In this document: positions 8,309-16,713 of the stretch, in pieces
Layout: each line of letters opens with the position of its first letter
How positions within the stretch are numbered: the stretch's first letter is position 1
Assembly (NCBI RefSeq): GCF_014836775.1
Contig: NZ_JACSQD010000003.1
Span: 306,031 to 370,030, forward strand
Reading direction: 5' to 3'
DNA length: 64,000 nt
DNA from: Arthrobacter gallicola
GTDB taxonomy: Bacteria; Actinomycetota; Actinomycetes; Actinomycetales; Micrococcaceae
Program-made: the position numbers and the translations under genes
Notes under the pieces: model-generated
Seen by the model: only the letters and a program-made list of their open reading frames with translations
The model's database searches: none
What the model was told of the DNA's origin: nothing

Positions 8309-9601
8309 CTAGAGCCTCCCGGAGGCCTTGAGCCGGATATACATGTCAGCAAGTTTCGGCGGCAGCTCATACGGTGTCTCATCCACAACTTCGGCCCCCA
8401 TTGACTTCAGCTGTGCCGTGACAGCGGCGCGGTCCAGCAGAGCCCGTTCGGCCGCCGCCGCCCGGAAGACATCCGCGGCGGTGCCGCGTTCAGAGCGCAG
8501 TCCGTCCAGGGCAGGATCCCGCACCGAGGCAATCACCACAACGTGTCTGGCCAGCAGGGACGGCAGGACGGGCAGCAGCCCTTCCTCGACGGCGCCGGCA
8601 TCCAACGAAGAGACCAGCACCACCAGGGAGCGGCGGGAGGAGACTGACTGAACGACGCCGGGAAGGAGGGAAAAATCCGCTTCGATCAATTCCGGCTCCA
8701 AAGGCGCCATGGCGCTGGCCAGGCGTGGAAGGAGGTTGCCTTTTGCCGCCGAAGCGACCCGGGCACGCACCCGCCGGTCAAAGGCGATGAAATCCACGCG
8801 GTCTCCGCCTCCGTGCGCCAGCATACCGAGCAGCAGGGCCGCTTCGATCCCGGTGTCGAGCCGCGGTTCGTCCAGAATGCGGGCTGCGGACGTCCGAGCA
8901 GTGTCCAGGCAGAGAATGACCCTGCGGTCCCGCTCCGGACGCCAGGTGCGTACCACCGTCTCCTGGCGCCGCGCCGTCGCACGCCAATCGATGGACCGGA
9001 CATCATCGCCGCGGACGTAGTCCCGCAGGGAATCGAACTCCGTGCCGGCGCCGCGCAGCTGGACCGATGCGTTTCCGTCCAGTTCACGCAGTCTGCGCAG
9101 CTTGGCGGGCAGATGGCGCTTGGAGCGGAAGGGCGGCAGCACACGAAGCGAGCCCGGATAAGGGATGGTCCGCTGCCTGGCAGCCATGCCCAGCGGCCCG
9201 AAGGACCTGAGCGTGACATGGGCGGTGCGCAGTTCCCCGCGGCGTTCGGGCCGCAGCGTTCCTGCAGCAAGCCTGGCCTCACCCGGCGGGACAATGACTC
9301 GGCGCACGGGCCGGGCCTGGCCGGCCGACGGCTGCCACGCATCGCGCAGCAGCGCATGCAAAGTTCTGCCCGATCCGTTCCGGACCACGATCGGAGCGGG
9401 GATATCCTCTCCAAACCGGGCGCTCTCCGGCAGCTGCCGTTCCAGTCCGGCGCGCAGCGGCGGGGCAGCAAGGGCCAGGTCCAGGGCGACCGCCGCGGCG
9501 AGCAGCCCCAGCCACAGCAGGATTGTTTGGATCCCGGGGAAGAGAATCACCGCGGCTGCGCCCATCGCAGCGAGGATCACGAGGCGGCCTGAAACAGCCA
9601 T
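8309..9601 (-). CDS. DUF58 domain protein (MoxR-associated)
   Basis: A 430-residue membrane-anchored protein. Two hydrophobic segments in the first 45 residues are followed by a beta-rich region and then the DUF58 signature YVRGDDVRSIDWRATAR (about residues 190-206) and a von Willebrand A-like domain beginning VILCLDTA. DUF58 proteins are encoded next to MoxR AAA+ ATPases and are thought to act with them in assembling or remodelling envelope proteins. It is the last gene of the minus-strand operon, 12 bp after moxR. The exact role is unknown. Confidence 0.88.
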   Translation of the reverse strand: MAVSGRLVILAAMGAAAVILFPGIQTILLWLGLLAAAVALDLALAAPPLRAGLERQLPESARFGEDIPAPIVVRNGSGRTLHALLRDAWQPSAGQARPVRRVIVPPGEARLAAGTLRPERRGELRTAHVTLRSFGPLGMAARQRTIPYPGSLRVLPPFRSKRHLPAKLRRLRELDGNASVQLRGAGTEFDSLRDYVRGDDVRSIDWRATARRQETVVRTWRPERDRRVILCLDTARTSAARILDEPRLDTGIEAALLLGMLAHGGGDRVDFIAFDRRVRARVASAAKGNLLPRLASAMAPLEPELIEADFSLLPGVVQSVSSRRSLVVLVSSLDAGAVEEGLLPVLPSLLARHVVVIASVRDPALDGLRSERGTAADVFRAAAAERALLDRAAVTAQLKSMGAEVVDETPYELPPKLADMYIRLKASGRL

Positions 9602-9613
9602 GGGTGCCAGCGC

Positions 9614-10627
9614 CTACCGGGGGACCGGGACGGTGGCGAGGATGCTGCCCAGAACGTCATCCACGCTGACCCCGTCCATCTGTGCTTCCGGGCGGAGAGC
9701 CACCCGGTGGCGCAGTGCGGGGAGCGTCAGCGCCTTGACGTCATCCGGAGTGGTGAACGCCCGCCCGGACAGCCAGGCCCAGGCCCGCGAGGTGTTCAGC
9801 AGCGCCGTCGCACCGCGCGGGGAAACGCCGAGCTGGAAAGACGGCGCGGACCGGGTGGCGCGGACCAGGTCGACGATGTAGCCCAGAACCTCCGGGGACA
9901 CCTCCACCCTTGCCACCGCGTCCCGGGCGTGCCGGAGATCGGCTTCGCCGGCCACGGGACGGACACCGGCGGCTGCCAGGTTTCGGGGGTCGAAGCCGCT
10001 GCCGTGCCGCCGGATGACTTCGATTTCATCCTCCCGCCCGGGAAGATCGAGGGTCATTTTGAGCAGGAACCGGTCAAGCTGGGCCTCCGGCAGCGGATAG
10101 GTCCCCTCATATTCCACCGGGTTCTGCGTTGCGGCGACAAGGAACGGATCCGGCAGCGGGCGGGAGACGCCGTCGACCGAGACCTGATGTTCCTCCATGG
10201 CTTCGAGAAGAGACGCCTGGGTTTTCGGCGGAGTGCGGTTAATTTCGTCGGCGAGCAGGATATTGGTGAAAACGGGTCCCTCACGGAAGCTGAACTCGGA
10301 GGTGCGGCCGTCATAGATCAGGGACCCGGTGACGTCGCCGGGCATCAGATCAGGGGTGAACTGGACGCGCTTGGTGTCCAGGGATAAGACAGCCGCCAGC
10401 GTCCGGACCAGCAGCGTTTTCGCCACCCCCGGAACCCCCTCCAGGAGAACATGACCCCGGGCCAGCAGGGCGATGATCAGGCCGGTCACAGCTGCGTCCT
10501 GGCCTACCACAGCCTTCGCAACCTCCTGCCGGACACTGTGCAGGGCACGGCGGGCGTTTTCATCCTGCTCGGTCACGGCGCCTCCGGCGTAAACGGCGCC
10601 GGAAGCGGCACTGTACTGCTGGGTCAT
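9614..10627 (-). CDS. MoxR family AAA+ ATPase
   Basis: A 337-residue AAA+ chaperone-like ATPase. Walker A is GVPGVAKT, Walker B is LLADEINR, and the TQNPVEYEGTYPLPEAQLDRF block holds sensor 1 and the arginine-finger region, all hallmarks of MoxR. The ATG start overlaps the stop of the DUF4350 gene by 4 bp. MoxR proteins work with VWA/DUF58 partners in maturing protein complexes; the partner here is the following DUF58 gene. Confidence 0.94.
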   Translation of the reverse strand: MTQQYSAASGAVYAGGAVTEQDENARRALHSVRQEVAKAVVGQDAAVTGLIIALLARGHVLLEGVPGVAKTLLVRTLAAVLSLDTKRVQFTPDLMPGDVTGSLIYDGRTSEFSFREGPVFTNILLADEINRTPPKTQASLLEAMEEHQVSVDGVSRPLPDPFLVAATQNPVEYEGTYPLPEAQLDRFLLKMTLDLPGREDEIEVIRRHGSGFDPRNLAAAGVRPVAGEADLRHARDAVARVEVSPEVLGYIVDLVRATRSAPSFQLGVSPRGATALLNTSRAWAWLSGRAFTTPDDVKALTLPALRHRVALRPEAQMDGVSVDDVLGSILATVPVPR

Positions 10628-11931
10628 GATTCGCTTATCTCTTCCTCTAGGTCCAGCAGTTCCTGTGACCAGATCACCAGGGCGCTGTCGGTTGTGGGCA
10701 TGGATCGTTTGAGTAGGTTGTCCAGTTCGGCCGCGGACCGTCCGGTGGCGCGGGCAGCGGATTCCACCACTGCTCCGGCGCTGCTTCCGGGGCCAAGCCG
10801 CAGCCGCGCAGCCAGCCGGGTCAGGGTTGCCGCCCGCAGGTTCGCCGCCGCCCGGTCCAGTGCCCGGCTGTCCTGATAAAGCCGCGCCCTGCCGTCCGCC
10901 GTTTCAGAGGCCCGTACAACAATAGGCATCGGCTCCAGCGCCAGCGGCCCCATCCGGCGGCCGCGCCAGAAAGCAGCGAGCGCCGCCACCACCAATACCC
11001 AGGCCAGCAGGGGGTTTACCCACCCGGGAAGCAGCGAGAGCGGGTCGGCCGGTGCAGCGCTGGCCGGAATATCGGAGGCTGTCGGGAGGTACCAGACCAG
11101 GGTGCCGGTGCTGCCCAGCGTGTGCAGCGCCAGGGCAGCGTTCCCGCTGTCCGCGATGGTTTCATTGGCCAGCAGGCCGGTGTAGCCCAGCACTGTCTGG
11201 GTACCGTCCGGGGAACTGGCGTAGAGCCCGGCGGGCGGGCCTGCGCTGGTGACGGGGAAACAGGTCACCGGTCCGCGGTAGGCCAGCCCACCCGGCGTGA
11301 CGCTGCCCGCCGCCTGGGCGGCAGTATCGGTGCAGCCGGCCGGGATGGCGGTGCCCCGGTCCAGGACGTCCTGCGGGATCAGGCCGGCGTGGGCTATCTC
11401 CGGCGCGAGCCGTGCGAGCTGCGTGAACGTCGGTTCGACCAGGACGGTCTTCGCCGCCGCCGTGCCGAGTTCAGTGAGCTGGCCGGAGCTCAGGTACTCA
11501 TTGGGATCAAAGAGCAGGAGGGCCGCGCCGGGAGTCTGCAGCGCGGCCACGGCTGCAGCGTGGTCCTGCACCACAACGACGTCGACTCCGCGGTCCTGCA
11601 GGACCCGGGCGAGGGCCTGCGCGCCCTGCGGCGCAGAATTCCCGGCAGAGAGCGCGGCCCGGTCACCGCCGGATCCCCCGAACAGTCCCAGCACCACGGT
11701 GGCTGCAAGAACCGCCGCCAGAATGATCCAGAGCCGCCAGGTCCGCAGCTTACGGCGCAGACTGCCGGAGCCCGGTGCCGGTGCTTCGTCCCGCCCGAAT
11801 CCTGCGGAACCCGGCTCTGTGGAACCGGGCAGTGCGGAACCGGGCTCTGTGGAACCGGGCTCTGTGGAACCGGGCAGCGGCAGCCCGGGGGAGGCTGGGT
11901 CAGAAGCAGTGGAACCGGGAACGGCGCTCAT
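10624..11931 (-). CDS. DUF4350 domain membrane protein
   Basis: A 435-residue protein. I start it at ATG 11931, which overlaps the stop of the upstream DUF4129 gene by 4 bp; a longer frame exists but would run over that gene. Residues 1-55 are a Pro/Ser/Gly-rich tail built from a 5-residue repeat (variants of PGSTE). A transmembrane helix (LWIILAAVLAATVVLGLFGG) follows, then the DUF4350 domain (ALARVLQDRGVDVVVV, then ALLLFDP) and a second helix near residue 330. The family accompanies MoxR and DUF58 and resembles GATase-like folds; no function is established. Confidence 0.82.
   Translation of the reverse strand: MSAVPGSTASDPASPGLPLPGSTEPGSTEPGSALPGSTEPGSAGFGRDEAPAPGSGSLRRKLRTWRLWIILAAVLAATVVLGLFGGSGGDRAALSAGNSAPQGAQALARVLQDRGVDVVVVQDHAAAVAALQTPGAALLLFDPNEYLSSGQLTELGTAAAKTVLVEPTFTQLARLAPEIAHAGLIPQDVLDRGTAIPAGCTDTAAQAAGSVTPGGLAYRGPVTCFPVTSAGPPAGLYASSPDGTQTVLGYTGLLANETIADSGNAALALHTLGSTGTLVWYLPTASDIPASAAPADPLSLLPGWVNPLLAWVLVVAALAAFWRGRRMGPLALEPMPIVVRASETADGRARLYQDSRALDRAAANLRAATLTRLAARLRLGPGSSAGAVVESAARATGRSAAELDNLLKRSMPTTDSALVIWSQELLDLEEEISES
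11808..11882 (-). repeat. 15-bp tandem repeat in the DUF4350 gene
   Basis: Five 15-base units, alternating versions of TGTGGAACCGGGCTC on the plus strand, encode a Pro-Gly-Ser-Thr-Glu type pentapeptide in the N-terminal tail. Because 15 is a multiple of 3, changes in copy number keep the frame. Confidence 0.8.
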
Positions 11932-12614
11932 CGGGGCACCGCCAGGTACGGCTGCATCTGGCGGCTGGCCGGTCCGGGCTGGCTCTGCAGGAGCTGGGCA
12001 TCGAGGCGCTGCGCCCGTCCGGCGTCCTGGGCATCTGCTTTTCCGTTTCCGTAACGGACCTCGTCGAAGCGGGCGGCCAGCCAGAGAATGTCGTCGGCTG
12101 CCGCCGGAAAGACGGAGCTGAGCTCCGAGCCGGCCTCGTAGGCGGTTCGGCCGGGGCGGCGGTCCAGGATGACCCGTTCCTCCGCCGTCCGGAGAACCGC
12201 GCGCAGACGCTCCGCAAGAGCAGTATCCCAATCCCCGTCAGCGGCAGCTCTGTCCGAGCGCAGGCGGTGGCTGGCGGCGTCCTGTTCGGGGACCGTGTCC
12301 TCGAACACTCCGGGCCGCCTGCGCCGTGCATTGAGGCGGGGCCTGATCACCAGGACGGCCACGGCAAGGACCAGCAGTGCACCGAGTCCCAGCAGAAGCA
12401 CCCCGGCGGTGGGGCCTACCCCCTGAACACTGGCGAGAACATCGCCGAGCCATTCCATAATGGTGCCGAGCAGCTTTTCCACCAGCCCCGGCTGAGCCTC
12501 CTGATACTCACTCTGGGACAGCTCCGTTTCGAGCCAGCCGCGGGCCTCATCGGCGTCAGGTGTCACGGGCACCTCGAACCACACCGGCAGGCGGACAGGG
12601 AATAAAGCGATCAT
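11928..12614 (-). CDS. DUF4129 domain membrane protein
   Basis: A 228-residue protein with one central transmembrane helix (about residues 68-91, AGVLLLGLGALLVLAVAVLVI) and a C-terminal cytosolic part containing LAERLRAVLRTAEERVILDRRPGRTAYE, the DUF4129 signature. In other bacteria this domain is often fused to transglutaminase proteins in MoxR/DUF58 loci. It lies 6 bp after the upstream membrane-protein gene and overlaps the DUF4350 gene by 4 bp, so the five genes form a tight operon. Function unknown. Confidence 0.8.
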   Translation of the reverse strand: MIALFPVRLPVWFEVPVTPDADEARGWLETELSQSEYQEAQPGLVEKLLGTIMEWLGDVLASVQGVGPTAGVLLLGLGALLVLAVAVLVIRPRLNARRRRPGVFEDTVPEQDAASHRLRSDRAAADGDWDTALAERLRAVLRTAEERVILDRRPGRTAYEAGSELSSVFPAAADDILWLAARFDEVRYGNGKADAQDAGRAQRLDAQLLQSQPGPASRQMQPYLAVPR

Positions 12615-12620
12615 GGCGGC

Positions 12621-13946
12621 CTAGGCGGGACCGTTGGACGGGCTGCCGGGCCAGGGGGTCTGGGTGCCGCTGGCAGAACCAGGATCAGCGGTCCGGCCCG
12701 GAACGGTATCCGGGAGCCCGGTGCCTGCGAGTTCCTGATCCTTCATCAGGGCGACGTCAAAGCCCTCCCTGCGCATCCGCAGGTCGATGTACAGCAATGA
12801 CGTGACAGTGGATTGGAACGCATAGCCGATGGCGCCGAAGAGCGTGGACACGGCAGTGGTCAGGACCAGCACCGGGACCAGCGCGGAGAAGTCTCCGGCA
12901 GCGGCTTCGGGGCTTCCGAAGGAAGCGAACATCGTGATGAGCATGGTGATTGGTGTGCTGATCACCGAGACGATGATCGAAACGATGAGGCTGGTGAGCA
13001 GCAGTATGCCGAAGGTGCGCCACCAGTTCCGGCGGGTAAGTGACCAGGAGCGGCCGATGGCCGCGAAAACGCCGCGGGGTTCCAGGACCAGCGCGGCGGG
13101 GGCCAGTGCGAGTTTCACGGACAGCCAGGCGAATACGGCGGTCACGCCCAGGACTCCGAGAACAGTCAGGAAGACACCGGAAGCGCCGAGTAATTCAATA
13201 ACGAAGACGACGCTGAAGATGAAGGCGGTGATACCCACGGCGGATGCTGCCAGGAGCAGCAGTGACAGACCGGCCAGCCGGAGCAGTGATCCCCTGGCCA
13301 GGCGCCAGGTCTGCCCGAAGCCGGTCTTGAGGTTCAGGATCGCCCGGGCCACCGGAATGACCAGCAGGCCCTGCATGCCGAGAAGCCCGACGACGGACAG
13401 GATGGTCAGCGCGGTGCCCCCGGTCAGGGCTGTGGCGCCCAGCGAAAGCGCTTCAGCGTCGGTCAGCTCCGATTCAATGTCGAGGCTGGCAAGGGGGCCC
13501 AGCAGGGTCTGCCCAAAAATAACGGTCAGGACGGCGATGACGCCCTGGATGATGATCGCCGTGCCGAAGGTTGCAGCCGGGTTGCGCCGGCACGCCTGGA
13601 ACGCACCGTCCAGAATTTCGCCAAGCCCCAGGGGGCGGAGGGGAATGACGCCGGGCTTGGGGGGAGCGGTGTACTGTCCGCCGCTGGGCCCCGGTCCATA
13701 GGGACCGGCCCCGTAGGCTGGCTGTGCCCAGCCCGGGGCGTCTCCTGCCGGGGGACCGTAGGGCGGCTGTCCCCACTGCGGCTGCTGTCCCCACTGGGGT
13801 TGCTGGCCCCACTGGGGCTGCTGCGGCGCACCCCAGGGAGAGGGGGGAATGGGAGGGTGCGCGGAGCCGGGGCGGGGAACTTTTTGGGATCCGGCGGCGC
13901 CGGCCGCGGCACCGGGATCCGGTTCGTTGTGATTATCCTGACTCAT
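12621..13946 (-). CDS. Multi-pass membrane protein with Pro/Gln-rich N-terminus
   Basis: A 441-residue protein. Residues 1-100 are disordered and rich in Pro, Gly and Gln, including three copies of QPQWGQ. The LRPLGLGEILDGAFQACRRNP segment introduces a membrane domain with about six helices, the layout called glycerophosphoryl diester phosphodiesterase membrane domain in annotations, but no phosphodiesterase catalytic residues are present. The C-terminus is again Gly/Pro-rich. It is the first gene of the MoxR operon, with a TATAGT hexamer on its strand at 13994-13999. Its partners suggest an envelope role; the function is unknown. Confidence 0.75.
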   Translation of the reverse strand: MSQDNHNEPDPGAAAGAAGSQKVPRPGSAHPPIPPSPWGAPQQPQWGQQPQWGQQPQWGQPPYGPPAGDAPGWAQPAYGAGPYGPGPSGGQYTAPPKPGVIPLRPLGLGEILDGAFQACRRNPAATFGTAIIIQGVIAVLTVIFGQTLLGPLASLDIESELTDAEALSLGATALTGGTALTILSVVGLLGMQGLLVIPVARAILNLKTGFGQTWRLARGSLLRLAGLSLLLLAASAVGITAFIFSVVFVIELLGASGVFLTVLGVLGVTAVFAWLSVKLALAPAALVLEPRGVFAAIGRSWSLTRRNWWRTFGILLLTSLIVSIIVSVISTPITMLITMFASFGSPEAAAGDFSALVPVLVLTTAVSTLFGAIGYAFQSTVTSLLYIDLRMRREGFDVALMKDQELAGTGLPDTVPGRTADPGSASGTQTPWPGSPSNGPA

Positions 13947-13993
13947 CCCGCAGCCCCCGCTTTTCGGTACAGCATCCAGTTTCTCCTAGTCCG

Positions 13994-13999
13994 ACTATA
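13994..13999 (-). promoter_or_regulatory. Possible -10 box of the MoxR operon
   Basis: TATAGT on the minus strand lies about 48 bases before the ATG of the first operon gene. I cannot assign a clear -35 box. Confidence 0.35.
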
Positions 14000-14125
14000 G
14001 TTTCTGCGGCGGCTAACGGGGACCCGGCGGGCCGTGGCGAAAATATGCCCCTTGGGGTGATAGGGATAGCATGGGCTATTCCGGCGTACTGTGGCCCCTT
14101 TCAGTAAGGGACCCCGCAGCACGGT

Positions 14126-14155
14126 ATTTTTATGTGCAGCATTTTTATGCGCAGC
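14126..14155 (+). repeat. Tandem 15-bp repeat upstream of mtrA
   Basis: Two adjacent copies of ATTTTTATGTGCAGC differ at one base (T to C in the second). They stand out as AT-rich in GC-rich DNA, about 140 bases before the mtrA start. They could be a regulator-binding site or hold the promoter. Confidence 0.75.
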
Positions 14156-14294
14156 CGGCTGCTCACCCCGGAAACTGCCGGGGACAGCACGGCCGGATCG
14201 ACGGAATCAGCAAGCCTGGCGCCAGGAACAACGCGCGGCAGCCGGGGGCGTGAAATGCCCATCCGAGGCGGGAAGTAGTGGGGAACTGGGAAGC

Positions 14295-14972
14295 ATGAAG
14301 GCACGGATACTGGTCGTAGACGATGACGAAGCACTGGCCGAAATGATCGGCATTGTGCTCCGGAACGACGGTTTTGACCCCGTCTTCTGTGCTGATGGTG
14401 CCCAGGCCCTGGAGATCTTCCGCAGCTCGAAGCCCGATCTGGTGCTGCTGGACCTGATGCTGCCCGGCATGGACGGCATTGAAGTCTGCCGCCAGATCCG
14501 CGCGGAATCTGATCTGCCCATCGTGATGCTGACCGCCAAATCCGACACAGCCGACGTCGTCCGCGGACTGGAATCGGGCGCCGATGACTACGTCCCCAAA
14601 CCGTTCAAACCGGCAGAGCTGGTCGCCCGGGTCCGTGCGCGCCTGCGGCCGGTGGATTCCAAGTCCCCCGAAACCCTCTCCATCGGCGAGGTGAGCATTG
14701 ACGTGGCCGGGCACTCTGTTGCCCGCGGCAGCGAGCGCATTGCACTGACCCCGCTGGAATTCGATCTCCTCGTTGCCCTGGCGCGCAAGCCCTGGCAGGT
14801 GTTCACGCGGGAAATGCTGCTGGAGCAGGTCTGGGGCTACCGGCATGCAGCCGATACCCGTCTGGTCAACGTGCACGTGCAGCGGCTGCGTTCCAAGATC
14901 GAGCGTGATCCGGAAGCTCCCGAAATCGTCCTGACGGTCCGTGGTGTCGGTTACAAAGCCGGCCAGAACTAG
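14295..14972 (+). CDS. mtrA: Two-component response regulator MtrA
   Basis: A 225-residue OmpR-type regulator. The receiver domain (residues 1-115) has the acidic pair Asp10-Asp11, the phospho-acceptor Asp53 in LVLLDLMLPGMDG, and the conserved Lys in YVPKPFKP. The C-terminal winged helix ends VRGVGYKAGQN. MtrA controls cell-wall and division genes and is essential in mycobacteria. I start at ATG 14295, where the family N-terminus MKARILVVDDD begins, not at upstream in-frame codons. The sensor gene mtrB overlaps the 3' end. Confidence 0.97.
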   Translation: MKARILVVDDDEALAEMIGIVLRNDGFDPVFCADGAQALEIFRSSKPDLVLLDLMLPGMDGIEVCRQIRAESDLPIVMLTAKSDTADVVRGLESGADDYVPKPFKPAELVARVRARLRPVDSKSPETLSIGEVSIDVAGHSVARGSERIALTPLEFDLLVALARKPWQVFTREMLLEQVWGYRHAADTRLVNVHVQRLRSKIERDPEAPEIVLTVRGVGYKAGQN

Positions 14973-16713
14973 TCCCGGTTCCGCTGCCGGTGCGCCGGCG
15001 GAACCGCGCAGCACAGCTGCACGGGGGATATGGGGCCGGGAACGGAGAATCCGTGCCGTGGCCGCTCTCCGGCGGGCGGCCGACGCCGTCAACCAGGCTA
15101 CCCTGGCGCGGATCGCGGTCCGCTGGAGAAGGTCCCTCCAGTTCAAGACAGTACTGGCCACGCTGCTGCTGGTCATCGTTGCCTGCGGCGGCATCGGCGC
15201 GTTTCTTTCCCATCAGATTGCCGGCGCTCTGTATGAGGAACGCCTGACCCAGTTCCGTGCTGAAGCCACCTCCGGCCTGAGCAGCGTCAAGGAGAATTTC
15301 CGCACGACGGCGGCTACGGACCGTGAAGGCACCGAGCGGCTGGTCTCCAACACACTCTCACTGCTTGAGGGCCGCGGCGCGGAAACCCCGCGGCGGTACC
15401 TGCTCACCCCGCTGCCCGGGCAGGAAAACCTGTACGTGTCACCGCTGGGCGACGGTATTACCGCCAGCGGAATCCCGGCACCGCTCGCAGAGTCGGTCGC
15501 GGGGCTGGACCCGGAGGGGGAGGACGTTGTCTACTGGTCGGCCCTGGCGCTGGCCCACGGGGAACCAGGACTTGCCTTCGGCACCAAGGTCACCCTGCCC
15601 CCGGACCGCTCCGAATACGCGCTGTACCTGATCTATGACCTGTCCACCATGCAGCAGACCCTCAATGACATTCACGGGATCCTATGGATCGCCGGCGGAC
15701 TGCTGCTGGTCATCATCGGCACCATCGCCTGGGTGGTGACCAAGGCCGGCGTGGGCGCCGTGAGCGCCGCCGCCTCGGTCTCCGAGAAGCTCGCGGCCGG
15801 TGAGCTGCAGGAACGGATGGAGGTCAAGGGTGAAGATGAAGTAGCCCGCCTGGCTGCCTCGTTCAACCATATGGCGGCCACGCTGCAGGACCAGATCACC
15901 CAGCTGGCCCAGCTCTCACGCATGCAGCAGGGTTTCGTTTCCGATGTTTCCCACGAACTGCGCACGCCCCTGACAACGGTCCGGATGGCAGCCGAGGTTC
16001 TTTACGATGCCCGTGACGGCTTCGACCCGATCAGCAAACGCTCCACCGAACTGCTCTACCACCAGGTGGAACGCTTCCAGGCGCTGCTCGCGGATCTGCT
16101 GGAGATCAGCCGGTTCGACGCCGGTGCCGCGGAGCCGGACCTGGAGGCAGCTGACATCCTGGGCATCGTGCGGGACGTGGTGGAGGCAACGGAGCCGCTG
16201 GCCCTGAACAACGGATCCGAGGTCCGGGTTGTCTGCCGTGAGGACAGGGTGGTTGTGGACGCCGACCCACGGCGGATTGAGCGGATCGTCCGGAACCTGG
16301 TGGTGAACGCGCTCGAACACGGCGAGGGCAAGCCGGTGGAAATCGCCGTCGCCACCAATGCCGACGCCGTCGGGGTGGCCGTGCGTGACTATGGCATTGG
16401 AATGACCGACGACGCCGCCGCCCGCGTTTTCGACCGGTTCTGGCGGGCCGACCCGGCACGCGCCCGGACCACCGGAGGAAGCGGGCTGGGGCTCGCGATT
16501 GCTGCCGAAGACACCCGGCTGCACGGCGGTTGGCTGGAAGCCTGGGGGAACCCGGGCGAAGGAGCCTGCTTCCGGCTCACCCTGCCGCGCTGGCACGGTG
16601 GAACGATCGCGGCCTCTCCCGTTCCGCTCTCGCCGCAGGACGTGCCGCTTCCGGCAGCCCCCCGCGCACTGTCCGCTCCACCCCGTGCTGTTCAGGAGGA
16701 CACCCATGGCTAG
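14941..16713 (+). CDS. mtrB: Sensor histidine kinase MtrB
   Basis: A 590-residue membrane kinase, the partner of MtrA. The first helix is at about residues 70-92 and the second at 247-268, flanking an extracytoplasmic sensor domain. A HAMP domain follows, then the H-box with phospho-acceptor His338 (SDVSHELRTPLTT) and the ATPase N and G boxes (NLVVNALEHG; GGSGLGLAI). The GTG start at 14941 lies inside mtrA (32-bp overlap) and lacks a clear ribosome-binding site; a start further down, for example near 15060, is possible. The 3' end overlaps lpqB by 8 bp. Confidence 0.95.
   Translation: MVSVTKPARTSPGSAAGAPAEPRSTAARGIWGRERRIRAVAALRRAADAVNQATLARIAVRWRRSLQFKTVLATLLLVIVACGGIGAFLSHQIAGALYEERLTQFRAEATSGLSSVKENFRTTAATDREGTERLVSNTLSLLEGRGAETPRRYLLTPLPGQENLYVSPLGDGITASGIPAPLAESVAGLDPEGEDVVYWSALALAHGEPGLAFGTKVTLPPDRSEYALYLIYDLSTMQQTLNDIHGILWIAGGLLLVIIGTIAWVVTKAGVGAVSAAASVSEKLAAGELQERMEVKGEDEVARLAASFNHMAATLQDQITQLAQLSRMQQGFVSDVSHELRTPLTTVRMAAEVLYDARDGFDPISKRSTELLYHQVERFQALLADLLEISRFDAGAAEPDLEAADILGIVRDVVEATEPLALNNGSEVRVVCREDRVVVDADPRRIERIVRNLVVNALEHGEGKPVEIAVATNADAVGVAVRDYGIGMTDDAAARVFDRFWRADPARARTTGGSGLGLAIAAEDTRLHGGWLEAWGNPGEGACFRLTLPRWHGGTIAASPVPLSPQDVPLPAAPRALSAPPRAVQEDTHG

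Larger units (their letters stand above)
13947..14294. other. Divergent intergenic region upstream of mtrA
   Basis: About 350 bases separate the MoxR operon and mtrA, which diverge. On the minus strand TATAGT at 13994-13999 could be the -10 box of the operon. Further right, at 14126-14155, lies a tandem pair of AT-rich 15-mers. I find no convincing ORF here. Confidence 0.5.
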
